Positions 46,514 to 57,526 of a stretch of 64,000 nt of DNA are shown piece by piece (position 1 is the stretch's first letter; every line of letters starts with the position of its first letter). The stretch is from Fennellomyces sp. T-0311. Lineage: Eukaryota; Mucoromycota; Mucoromycetes; Mucorales; Lichtheimiaceae. The notes under the pieces are model-generated. The model was not told the DNA's origin. It made no database searches and saw only the letters and a program-made list of their open reading frames with translations. A program made the translations under genes and the position numbers. Where the stretch lies: NCBI GenBank assembly GCA_025266875.1, contig JALLLT010000013.1:310001-374000 (forward strand), in the 5' to 3' direction.

Positions 46514-47935
46514 ATGACCAACACCGACAAAACGTTAGATGAAAAGGTTGCAGTGATCACTGGAGGGAGTCGAGGCATCGGCAAGGCTGTGGCTGCAGCA
46601 CTGATCGAACGTGGTGCACGCGTTGTGATCGGCGACGTTCTTGAAGTCGAAGGAGGTGCCACCGTTCAGGAGTTTAATGCAGCGTACGTGGTATCCACAA
46701 CAGCCCATGTTTTAAGATAGCTGACACCCGGTTACGGACACACATAGCGCTGGTCGCAAAGTGGCAGCTTTTATTCGTACAGATGTTACAAAATATGGTG
46801 ACAACATTGCCCTGTTTCAGCTGGCAGAAAAGGAGTTTGGCGGTGTGGATGTATGTCAACCTCCCAGTGTACCAATAACTTATTCTGACCACTACTTTAG
46901 ATTGCGTTTCTCAATGCTGGTATTGGTGGAAGAGCTGCTGATGTCGCACTCTTGCCGATTGATGGTAAGATGCTTTAATGATCTCATTTTCACAACTAAC
47001 CCGAATCGGCAGAGGAGCTTGATGAACGAGCAATGTCTGTCAATGGCATCAGTGTAATGAAGGGTAAAAGGCGCTACAGGTTTTATATTCTATTGACTCA
47101 GTGATTTATTAGGAACCAAGGTTGCTATCTTGCACATGGCGAAAAGAGGTGGCGGTGTTATTGTAAACACCGCATCGATTCTTGGCCTACGCTCATTACC
47201 GTATACAATGCGCCTATTTTGATTTGTCTGCAAAACTGACATGTATACTTTAGCACGACAAGCTCGTACGGTGCCTCCAAACACGCTGTAGTTGGGTGGA
47301 CTCGAAGCTTTAACTTGCTGCCCTCAATTTGCAATGTTCGAGTCAATGCAGGTACGCAGCGGAAAAACTTTATTTTTGGCAAGAAGCTGAATTATGCCTG
47401 TGTTCTGTAGTGTGTCCGCACTTTGTAGGTAAGTAAATGGCATGTGAACTACTAATTAGTAATGACTCTCATATACTTTACGCATAGATACCGACATTAT
47501 CGCCGTCAACTCAGAGAGGAAAGCACAGGGTAGCCCTATGACGGAACTTATACCCAAGATAAACAAGGCGAAGATCGGCACTGTGGTGAAAGCTGTATTG
47601 ATGCTTATCGAAGACCAGCAGCGCAATGGTAAGAGCGTGTAGCTGTATATAGAAAAGTAAAAGCACTGAGACTTACCAACATTTCCTTTAGCACAAACAG
47701 TGCTAGCGTTGCCTGACGATGTGATTAAGGTTGACGAACCTCCACCTTGCTTTTTGAGTAAGTTTAAAATTGTAGTAGCGTGTGATATATGTACTTAAAT
47801 ATCTTATTAGCGGAAGGAGTCACACCTGAATTCCAACAAGAGTACAAGCAATATGAGGCAGATTACACTACTTATTACAGAAAGGTTCTGGATTATTCTT
47901 TGAGTGTCTACAATGAAAAATATCCCCAGCAGTAA
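46514..47935 (+). CDS. Short-chain dehydrogenase/reductase, 15-PGDH-like, cluster copy 1
   Basis: A classical SDR that uses NAD(P) to oxidise or reduce a hydroxyl or keto group. The substrate is unknown. Ten exons (46514-46683, 46748-46850, 46901-46964, 47013-47063, 47113-47200, 47254-47351, 47411-47428, 47488-47628, 47692-47757, 47811-47935) sum to 307 residues. The cofactor motif is KVAVITGGSRGIGKAV, then NAG in IAFLNAGIGG, catalytic Ser in NTASILGL and Tyr/Lys in SSYGASKHAVVGWTRS. The stretch VNAVCPHFVDTDI and a later VVKAVLMLIEDQQRN resemble human HPGD, so I call it 15-PGDH-like. The C-terminal extension with AQTVLALPDDVI and a closing YNEKYPQQ is shared by all three copies. Exon 7 is an 18-nt microexon. 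No signal or membrane segment, so cytosolic. Confidence 0.9.
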
Positions 47936-48050
47936 ATTACATTGCAACCGTACCTATAAGTATGTAAAAAGACGAATAAAATACGTATTCTCTTGCCATA
48001 TTTACTATTCTCGGAGTATGTATGTATCTCTGTTTTGTAGTTGACAATAA

Positions 48051-48279
48051 TAGGGGAGGTCAGTGAACCTCCATAGATCAAAATCATAAAAAAGGTTGAA
48101 TTGGATACTTCTTCATTTTTTGCTCAAAATTCTTATATGCCTTGCAAAAGATACCTAACAATTGTAACATAAACTATTTACAAAGCTATCAAAGAAACTT
48201 AATTATTGTGCAATTATATTCATATGGAATAAGACTTTTTTATGTTTGTGATGTTGTGGACGTTCACTTAATTCCCGTA
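48051..48279. mobile_element. MITE family A, copy 1
   Basis: 229 bp, non-coding. Its ends are imperfect inverted repeats: the left begins TAGGGGAGGTCAGTGAACC and the reverse complement of the right is TACGGGAATTAAGTGAACG. The interior aligns over its length with 54125-54356, including CAATTG..AACATAAA and AAAGCTATCAAAGAAA. TA at both outer ends suggests TA target duplication. Confidence 0.65.
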
Positions 48280-48589
48280 ATATATATTTGAATATTACAA
48301 CGGGTATGAGGACTTACATTTACTTTGTAGTAGTTATTTTTTTTATTTGTGTGCTCTAAGCCCCAAATAGCACATTCGCTATTTAAATAGACGAAGGTGC
48401 TCGTGAAGGATATCTTTCTAATTAGCCTTAGAAAATTGTACCCCGGATTGCAAGTTCCAAGGGAGGCATGAGAACCTATAGAGAGTGGTTGAAAATGCAT
48501 ATATCTATAGAGAGCAAAAGCTTAAGCTTTTTAAGGTTGGTCCTACATAGCCATTGTGCAGCTTACCGCGTTCTAATACCGGCCTGCCC

Positions 48590-49005
48590 CGAGGAAAATG
48601 GAAGCAACCTGGCCAGAACTCCTACATGTCCTTAGGAAGATCGACAGGCTGAGACACCCGCACGAGGATTACGATGATGACGAGCTGGCGCCAGAAGAGG
48701 CCCTCCAAGGCAGCACATCCGCACTCACAAGAAACCACACATAGTGTGATTATCTCTTTATTATCAAGCAACATCATCTCTCTGGCTGTAAGCCTCCATA
48801 GTTCCTTTTCTTTCTTGTTTTAATTCCTATATTATCACTTCTTCCACCCCTGCCTGTCTTTTTCCCGCTAGGGTTTTTTTCAGACATGGCATCCGCACTA
48901 TTCTCTATACCTAAACTTTCGTACCCCAAGGAAGCGACCATATACCTACAGGAGCAGGTAAAAAGTCTTCCATAATAAAACCGATACTTTTCAACTACAT
49001 AGCCA
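48590..49005 (+). mobile_element. 5'-truncated LINE copy
   Basis: This holds the last codons of the LINE ORF (ending GSTSALTRNHT then stop, after an acidic EDYDDDELAPEEA block) and the 3' untranslated tail. The same end occurs in the longer copy near 60690-61045, which reads TEDQKDEPAQEEAVQ. The tail core GTACCCCAAGGAAGCGACCA is shared with 17225-17345. Only about 415 bp are present. Confidence 0.65.
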
Positions 49006-50680
49006 TTGTTCAAATTCACCGGGCGTTGGCGAGAGAACAGTACACAAGATTCGAACTTCTGAGAACATCATAATATATTGTATTCGATCCACCAATTTTT
49101 TTGTATCCGAGAAAGTAGGGTGCCCACACAAAAGTGACTATAATCAAGATTAGGTGGAGGTGGGTTGATACGTTATAAACTGGGGGAAGCGGGAGATAGG
49201 AAATTTTGAATGGGAAATCAGTGATCGCTGTGTACCATGAGCACACCACTTGACATGATCCACTCTCACAAGATCACCTATAAGAAATGATAAGAGTCAG
49301 ACAATTGTATATACCATTCCATTTCCTGGATTATGTATCATGGAACACCAGTTCGGTGGTAACTGGAATTTGTTATTTTGTTCGGTTGGCAAGTGCAAGC
49401 ATATATAATTGGTAAGTGAACGAATGACTCAATAGCATATGCCCTTCTACCCATGCATACACAGAATGTTTATTGTTAAATATTCGACTAATAGCTAACA
49501 ATTGCCTATCGAGTTAATTGGCAAAGCCTCTTACGTCATATGAGCACATGGTTCTCCAAAACGCTCTTATTCTACGACAAATAGTACAGATGCTTATTCT
49601 TACTGATTTGAGTGGAATACATAAGAAGAGAATATCCTTTTTAACCAAACCTCATCTAGTCACTCTCTTGGCTCTATCATTACATAAAGATACAGAGGAT
49701 TAAACTGCTGGTTGAAACACAAAGTAGAGTATCGATAAACGAAAGCATTTTTCTGGGATTTCATATCTATAGAAATATGATCTTGATAAAATTTTCACTG
49801 TTTTACGGCATAGCATTTACGTTTAAACTTTTGGAGGTCTTGGCCTGATTAGTATAACTTGGTGTAGTAATGCACACAATCAAGCGATAGACGATAAAGT
49901 GGATTGACGGCGATGGAGGGATATAGCGATTATGTATATGTTTTACGATATACTACACCTGGAATTAGGATAAATCACACTTGCAAATGAAGTTGAGGTG
50001 TAAGCAAAGATCAGATTACAGATATAGTAGTTGGAGTTTTGATGGCCACTAAGAGCGAGCGGATTTGTAAAACTAGATGTAGTTTCCCTTTTCAGTTATA
50101 TCACGATAAGAAAAATATATGGCAAAGGTTCTGTAGATTGAGCTAGAACGCGCTTCTTTATTGCACTTTTGTCGTAAGATTAAATTTTTTAGCAACGGTC
50201 CCTGGTAACACCTTAGCCCGGTAACGATTTGTTATTTCTATTAACGCACGTACCGCGTACAAAGAACTTGTGTCAAAATTTTCACGCCATTTTGCAAACT
50301 TATATTTAAGAGAAGGAACCATTTCTTTAAAATATTTAAAAGGAGGTTTAGTTTGGTGTTGTTACCTTCCAGGCGAGTACTTGAGATTACGCGTTGTCTT
50401 GTGGGATAGCAACTGATGTCGCTAGTACGATACCGAATAGGCAACTTCCTAGCACGAATGGTTTTTGACATTAATTCATCAAAGGATACATAAATTCGTG
50501 ATGCTCTTGAAATCAATGTATACAACGTTCACCACCTTGCTTTTGCTGCTTTTATATGTTTATTCGGAAATCGATTAATCCACGTTCTTCCTGTTGTATA
50601 CTTAAACTTTAAATTCCAACTTCAATCTGCGCTTAATTTAATGCTTTCGAGAATTTAAGCCAGTTCATTTCGGCTGGTGC
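49006..50680. other. AT-rich spacer, nothing identified
   Basis: About 1.7 kb between the LINE fragment and a small ORF. Minus-strand ORFs at 49016-49249 and 50241-50525 have no recognisable features. Confidence 0.45.
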
Positions 50681-50854
50681 TTAAGCCTTCTGGTCGACCG
50701 CGACCAGTTTCTCAAACACAGTTTTGAAAATCATTCGAGTGTTCGTGGTAGCGGGCACGTGCTTCATGAACTTATTAGAGTTAGTTTTTGGCGCAGAAAC
50801 CGGAAACACGGACATTCGCCGTGTGCTTGACGGACTAGCGGAGCGCATCATGGT
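50681..50854 (-). CDS. Small basic ORF between dehydrogenase copies 1 and 2 (doubtful)
   Basis: A 57-codon ORF starting MMRSASPSSTRRMSVFPVSA and ending FEKLVAVDQKA. It has balanced codon use and higher GC than its surroundings, which is why I list it. It is Ser/Thr/Lys-rich with no known motif. An in-frame ATG at 50872 would add six residues. It could be a small gene, an exon or chance. The remaining 320 bp up to the next gene hold nothing I can identify. Confidence 0.28.
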   Translation of the reverse strand, partial: TMMRSASPSSTRRMSVFPVSAPKTNSNKFMKHVPATTNTRMIFKTVFEKLVAVDQKA

Positions 50855-51173
50855 GTCTTGTATTGGCGGCAAACGACAAAAAAAGTTGTAACTAAACCGT
50901 CTTTTGGATACCTTGCTACAGCATTAGCTCCATGACTAGTTGCTATTGCACCGTTTTTGACAAGAGCCTTCAACCGTCGCCAGGAATTCTCAGCTCGGTA
51001 TCTTTGACGTTGCACTGTATTAGGTGTGGTATGACAAGTGCAATGAAAGGTACCCAGACGACACCGTTTAGACTCCACGGGACGGCCTTTTGTGCAAAGT
51101 GTCGAATGTTTAAAAGGAGGGCTACATCCTCACTTCATCGTTTCTTACACTGCTTTTTCTTATTAGCTGAACA

Positions 51174-52660
51174 ATGACCGAAATCGAACAAACTTTGGAG
51201 GGTAAAGTTGCCGTTGTCACCGGCGGTAGCCAGGGAATTGGCAAGGCTGTCGTTGATGCGTTGATCGCGCGTGGTGCACGTGTTGTTATCGGCAACCGCT
51301 CGCAGGCGCTGGGAGAGTCAGTTGTGCAGGAGCTGAACACTGCGTAAGAATTGCCATTCGCAAACAGGTTATGCGTGAGTAGCTAATGCTTCTAAAATGT
51401 GCATAGCGCTGGGTTCAAGGTTGCAGCTTTCATCCGCACCGATGTCTCAAGCTACAAGGACAACGCTGCTCTTTTCCAACTGGCAGAGAAGGAGTTCGGA
51501 GGCGTGGATGTACGTCCCTGCTTGTATACTATCTTTTAGTCTCTTCCTTGCTCATCGCGTCTTTATCATAGATCGCTTTCCTCAATGCTGGCGTTGGTGG
51601 TTTGGCTTCCGACGGTATTTTTACACCCCTCGATGGTAAGGAAAAAAAAGAACAGGTGATGATTCGAGACTGAGAAGTATTGGTATAGATGAAACCGATG
51701 AACTGTGCGTAAATGTCAACTCCCTCGGCGTTATGAAAGGTATGCAGTTATGGTTGTCTGTGCATGCAATGGCGCTTTTAAATCTCCATCTGAACATTGA
51801 TTGTCTTCAGGAACGAAAATTGCTATCCTCCATATGGCCAAGCGAGGTGGTGGTGTCATTGTAAATATGTCTTCCATTATGGGCACACACACTGTTCCGT
51901 AAGCAAGGGTGGCAAAGAACGTGTCCGGGCGGAGCTGGTTCGCTAATTTAAAAAATGCATTTAACAGATCGCTCGCTTCATACTGTGCATCAAAGCATGC
52001 TATTGTTGGCTGGACCCGAAGCATGTCTATGCTGCCCCTGGTGTGCAACATTCGTTGCAATGCAGGTATGGTTTTCACAACAGTGCTTGGGTTCAAATTA
52101 ATTCATTCGGCTATATCTAGTGTTGCCTGGTTTCTGTGGTAAGACAACCGAATTACGTAGCTGTCTGGTATAATGTTGTTTATTTCGCTGTATGTGCTTA
52201 GAAACCGAGTTCATCAATATGACTCCTGAATTGAAGGCCGTCGGCGGACCTGTTACGGAGTTGATCGAACATATCCCCAAGGTATCAATCGAAACTGTCG
52301 TAAAGGCTACGCTTATGCTCATCGAGGATGAAACAAGAAACGGTAATCAAGTGATCCAAGAACGTTAGATTAGAGCTCTAATAATGTATAATTTTTAAAA
52401 GCACAAACCTTGTTGGCGCTGCCTGGTGACGAAATTCGGGAGGAAGCACCTGCACCTGAATTGAGTAAGTAGATAAATGAACTGTGCCTAGGCGTATATA
52501 TGATCATATTCCTAAAATTCGCTTTTTAGCGGACGGATACACACCAGAGTTCCTAGAAAAATACCAAAAGTATATTACCGATTATCCAGTGTTCTACAAG
52601 CAAGTGCTGGAGTATTCGCAAAAAGTGTATGCAGAAAAATACCCTCCTCAAGAAGAGTAA
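51174..52660 (+). CDS. Short-chain dehydrogenase/reductase, 15-PGDH-like, cluster copy 2
   Basis: Ten exons (51174-51343, 51407-51509, 51572-51635, 51689-51739, 51811-51898, 51968-52065, 52121-52138, 52202-52342, 52402-52464, 52530-52660) sum to 308 residues. Exon lengths are the same as in copy 1 except the last two. Motifs are KVAVVTGGSQGIGKAV, IAFLNAGVGG, the catalytic Ser in NMSSIMGT and Tyr/Lys in SYCASKHAIVGWTRS. The 18-nt exon 7 encodes VLPGFC, closer to the PGF signature of classical SDRs than in its sisters. It ends AEKYPPQEE. All catalytic residues are intact. A CCGGCGG-type codon preference makes it less AT-rich than copy 3, so it may be the most constrained or most expressed copy. 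Confidence 0.9.
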
Positions 52661-54124
52661 TTCCCACGTTCCTTTGTTGTTCAGTGGTCTTTATGACTAT
52701 CACTTTAATAATAAAACTGATACATGACGTTTGTTGTAACTACTTTGACATAAGAACTCCAACCAGCTGCATGTTTCAACCGGCCTTATATGGAAACATA
52801 AAGTTCTCGTCCGATCCAGCCGAGATAGCTACAATATATTTTGACGTCACCATACGCGTCAACGGTCAATCGATAAGTGTCTATCGCCACGATCAATGAC
52901 AGAGCATTTCCAAGGGAATGGTACCGACTTTAAATGCCATACCTATTGGCAATAGTATGATCATGAACAACACATTTTGACTCTTGAATTTTCTACTAGA
53001 TCCCAATGCCTGATTATAGTTTGGTTTGAACTCGCTCCCGTTCCTCAAAAAGCTATTTCGAAGCACAGATCTACCATCCCAAGGATATTACATGTATAAA
53101 CGTAGGCGGTGGTATGTATCGCCAATTCAAATTTTTCAATGTCATACTTGCGCTTCCATCACTTATTTTTTTTTTACAATTCTGGTTTTCTTGAGCGACA
53201 TGGTGCCCATTCTTAACTCTTTATTAATAATAATACGTGTTTATGCATAAATGCACGAGTCTGTAGATCACGCATCAGCACGGTGTCTATGTAGCAACAA
53301 GTGATCTGCAAATTATTAGATATAATATAGTCCGTCTCCTCCATTTATTTAAATAACTACTTAACACGGGCTAACTTAAAATAAAGCAACTACGTAGATT
53401 TAAACTTCGGTAAATTGAGGGAGTGAGCTGTGAGATGACATGCAGTTGCAATAACTATGAACTATCAGAATTTACTAGAAAGCCGAGAGGACAAGTACTT
53501 ACATGGAGTTGCATAATGTTGGGATTTCTCTGGATAACATCTCTTATAGGTAGTAGTAAATTTTATCTCTATTTATCGCCTTTCGATGATATGTACTTCC
53601 TGAGTATCGTTGCAGATAAACTAAAGAAGCCATTTCAATCAAGATGCAGAAAACATGTTACACATATATATAGAATCTTCTATAGCCAAAGCATTGGGAT
53701 CTACAGGAACCGCTGAGAACGAATGCATAACTTTTCACTATGTATTGAAGTATTCATGCAACGAATAGTCATTTGAACAAAAATTGCGTAAAGTCTTCTT
53801 ATCATTCGTTGTAATCTTTACATGATGCATACCGAGATTCCCTCTATGTATGAACGTAAGCAGGGCCTCCTTTTCCGAAGTGGCGAGGACTTTTTTTTTA
53901 TTATGGAGCCGCATAGGTGTTCTTTTTTTTATGTCAGGAATGGTTAAATGTCTATAAGTATCGATCATAAGTATATATTCCGTAGTAAAAGCTTCCTAGT
54001 GACAGATATCATGTAGGTTCGTTCGATCAATCGTAGCCAACAAAGTCGTTCGTGTACGTATATTAAACTAAATATTTTGCAAAATATAAAGCCAGCTGAT
54101 GATATGTGTCAGCGAATTGTATAT
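52661..54124. other. AT-rich spacer, nothing identified
   Basis: About 1.46 kb. Short ORFs such as 53026-53250 and 53423-53716 carry no recognisable features. Confidence 0.45.
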
Positions 54125-54356
54125 TAGGGGAGTTCGGTGAATCTCTATAAGATCATATATGTAAAAAGTAGAGCTGGCTATGCGGTTATTTTTCTTACAC
54201 AGAAGACTGCTATGCCTTCCAAAATGTAGCCAACAATTGAAACATAAATTTTTATAAAGCTATCAAAGAAAAGTACAACTGCCTTGTTATTACGTTTATA
54301 TGGAAGAAGATCTCTCCTATGTTTATAATCTTATAGACGCTCGCGGAACTTCCCTA
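54125..54356. mobile_element. MITE family A, copy 2
   Basis: 232 bp, non-coding, aligned end to end with 48051-48279. Left end TAGGGGAGTTCGGTGAATC, right end reverse complement TAGGGAAGTTCCGCGAGCG. The better match of its own two ends shows that they are real terminal inverted repeats. Confidence 0.68.
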
Positions 54357-54600
54357 ATATGTCTTTATCAGTGCACTTAAAAAGTTCATTAAGCATGGGA
54401 CTATGGTGCTTGCGTTATTTTAAATTATACTTTTTGTGATGATAGGGCTATCTTTCGCATATTCCTTCAGTGATACCAAGTGCAAACCAAGCTGTTATGT
54501 CTTCCATCAGTAATGCGCCTACAAGATTTAGCCACTTAAGCACATGTGCTACTCCGTTAGTAACCTATATATGCTACTTAATATCTCCATATTCAGTGTG

Positions 54601-54713
54601 ATATCGCTATCCAAAAAACCAATGTCGTAAAAAGAAACTCACTGTATATTTGGTACTGCAATAATTTACCCTTGGCGACATAGAAAGTGACATTGATTTT
54701 TGGAAATACTGTA
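54601..54713. mobile_element. MITE family B, degenerate copy
   Basis: About 113 bp. The right end reads GACATTGATTTTTGGAAATA then CTGTA, and the left end has CCAAAAAACCAATGTCG in inverted orientation. It is the same terminal sequence as at 57250-57397, with a damaged left terminus. Confidence 0.55.
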
Positions 54714-55289
54714 TAGTATCATAGTATATAGTGAGGTGGTCTAAAGTAGTATAGCAGACTAGCTTAACAGCAAAAAACAAAATGCCCAATATATTTTTTA
54801 AGTCAGCGTTTTGCTAGAGTGCTTCACATACAGGCTTTTCTAATAGCTTGCACATGTTTGAGCTTTATTTGAATAAAACATAATGGCCACAGACGCCGAA
54901 TTGCACCCTATATCCTCTTTTGTAACTTGTGGTTATTCTTAGTCTTGATAGGTTTTCGGTTTCTTTCGTCTTTCTTGGTTCGGTAACTTTTAGGTAAATT
55001 CTCGACATCACCATAAATTTACCGAACCGACACTTAATGTCAAACCACCGAAGTTTACCAAATTCCTTTTTTCTGTGTGACGGACGCCGTGCACTTCCTA
55101 AAAAAGTTAATCTGATTTAATCGTCCTTATCCTCTTTATTTTATGCAAGATTACAAATTATGTCTGCCATGCCTTTTTCAGCCTGTGAGGACACCATCAT
55201 ATCAGCGTGCATATTAGGATATTAACTAGAGTCTCATAAGATATAAAAGCCAAGACATTTACATACAGTGATTATCTGTAGAATCGCAA
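54714..55289. other. Promoter-side spacer of dehydrogenase copy 3
   Basis: About 580 bp with no gene. A TATA-like ATATAAAAG lies near 55239, about 50 bp upstream of the ATG. Confidence 0.4.
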
Positions 55290-56748
55290 ATGATGGTCAT
55301 TTCAAAAGATTTGGAAGGAAAGGTTGCTGTAATAACCGGAGGGAGTCGAGGGATTGGAAAAGCTGTTGCTACTGAATTGGTTGCACGTGGTGTCCGTGTT
55401 GTTATCGGAAATCTCTCACAGGAAAATGGAGAGGACACCGTTCGAGAACTCAACGATCGGTAAGAATTGAGGTATTGCTAATTCGTATGTTGATCAATTA
55501 TTAATGCTCAGTATGGTTCATAAATATTACTAGTGCTGGTTCTAAAGTCGCAGCCTTCGTTCGAACAGATGTCGCACTCTACGCTGACAATATCGCTCTT
55601 TTCAAGTACGCAGAAAAGCTGTTTGGAGGAGTTGATGTATGTTTCAATTCCTATCACCTACTATTCGGCTTATGCTTATAAATGGCTGATGTAGATCGCG
55701 TTTCTTAATGCTGGAATTGCTGGTGCAGCTTCTGACATTATTTTTACAGCTTTTGATGGTACGTATTTCTGAGCAACAGCATCCAAGTTAGCTAATGTTA
55801 ATTTAATCCAAGATGCATATGATGAACACCTGATGAATGTTAATGCTATGGGTGTCATCAAAGGTACGCTGTATGCAGTGAAGCCAACTTTGATCATATA
55901 TTAACCATGCGTATGGCATTTGATTTCAGGAACAAAAGTGGCTATACATTACTTGGCCAAAAGAGGGGGTGGTGTGATTGTGAATATGTCATCGATATTA
56001 GGTTCCCATCCTTTACAGTAGGCTATAATACAAAGCAATGACTTAAAGATGCTGATTTGTATCATCAAGATCGATGGCTATTTATAGTGCTTCTAAATAT
56101 GCTGTGAACGGATGGACACGAAGTTTGAACTGGTTGCGAAAAGTTTGTAATGTCCGTGTGAATGCAGGTATGTAGTACGACGATAGCTATGTCGTGTTTT
56201 GAAAGCTAAATAATTCTTTGTATATGTATCGTCTGTCTTCTTGCAGTATCTCCAAGCTACTTAGGTATTGTTTTTTACTGATACATAAGCAAATATTATA
56301 AACTAAAGTATTCGGGTATAGATACGGACTTGGTCGCTGATTTGTCCGAGCTATATGATTCTAGCAAGCCTCTGGCGGAATTTTTGCCAAAGACACCAAA
56401 AGTATCAATGGATACTGTGGTAAGGGCTGTACTTATGCTCATAGAAGATGAGGAGCGCAATGGTAATAGTTATGCACAATCCATGTGTAATATTGAATGC
56501 TTAATTTCCGAATATCTTGCAGCGCAAACCTTGTTGGCATTACCTGGAGATGTGATTCGAGTTGAAGATCCTCCTGCACCTTTAAGTAAGCGCGTAACTT
56601 GAACATTAATTACGTAATGGAAAAATAAGATTGTTAACATACGTTACTAGTGGAAGGTGTCACTCCCGAGTATGAGGAAACGTGTAGGAAATACGAAGAT
56701 GATTATGTACCCTTCTACAAAAAACTACTGGAACGCACGTGCATCTAA
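55290..56748 (+). CDS. Short-chain dehydrogenase/reductase, 15-PGDH-like, cluster copy 3 (C-terminal frameshift)
   Basis: Ten exons (55290-55459, 55534-55636, 55695-55758, 55813-55863, 55930-56017, 56070-56167, 56247-56264, 56322-56462, 56523-56585, 56651-56748) give 297 residues with the same structure as copies 1 and 2. Motifs are KVAVITGGSRGIGKAV, IAFLNAGIAG, the catalytic Ser in NMSSILGS and Tyr/Lys in AIYSASKYAVNGWTRS. The SDR core is intact. The end differs: the frame stops after LLERTCI at 56748, whereas one frame over the sequence continues RASKAFEEKYP and then stops, matching the EKYP end of the sisters. A single-base indel near 56736 therefore removed the conserved tail. The loss lies outside the catalytic core, so activity may persist. 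It is the most AT-rich and most diverged copy. Confidence 0.87.
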
Positions 56749-57249
56749 AGCCTTCGAAGAGAAATACCCATAGTGATACTCATCATTATGTTTTATCGAC
56801 CTTTCTCTTCTACGTATTGTGTACTTTCCGGTCCGCTAAAGAATGAAAACATAAATACTCACGGAGCTTACTCGTCTAAATAAAAGGATTCGTATCAAAA
56901 AGAAAGATTCTTTATAGTGGTTATACCTAACCCTGGTAACCAGGCGATTATATACAAGGCAATCGTATTAATATCAGAGGGAACATGCGGTAAAATCATG
57001 GCGCACAAGTGCCTTAATTATGCATGGCTAAAGACGGGGCGTTTTTTGTTTTGGTACCCTAAATCCATTTTTGTTTTTGGAGCCGCTGTATGTACAAGTA
57101 AGGTTTACGCCGTCCTGCATATTGATACTTTCTCGAACTACTCTAACCTACATCTTATTAGCATGTTAGCGGTTGTATGCTAATAATTTTATTAATCCAA
57201 GTGATAAATACAAACCTGCACTACAAGTATTTAACAACAACAAAACTAG
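56749..57249. other. Spacer between dehydrogenase copy 3 and MITE B
   Basis: About 500 bp. An ORF at 56917-57183 shows no features. Confidence 0.4.
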
Positions 57250-57397
57250 TACAGTATTTCCAAAAAATGTATGTCGCGATCCGTAAAAATCAATGTCGCC
57301 AAGTGCCAATTTTATAATATAAAATATACGGCGACTTCCATTTTTGGAACGATATTGGTTTCTTCGGGTAGCGACATTACTTTTTGGAAATACTGTA
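57250..57397. mobile_element. MITE family B, intact copy with Tc1-like inverted repeats
   Basis: 148 bp. Left end TACAGTATTTCCAAAAAATG, right end reverse complement TACAGTATTTCCAAAAAGTA, both followed by ATGTCGC-type sequence. The TACAGT start and TA termini are those of Tc1/mariner elements. There is no coding capacity, so it would need a transposase in trans. It lies 130 bp upstream of the sulfotransferase ATG. Confidence 0.75.
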
Positions 57398-57526
57398 CAT
57401 AAATCACAATAAAAATGCCAGAAACCTAATGCAAGTTCGTTTTCCGATCACGCACGCATTATCTCGCGTATATAAGGAGTAATGTATACTGGTTCTTTTT
57501 CGTTACTTTAATCCAGAGAAAAAAAT

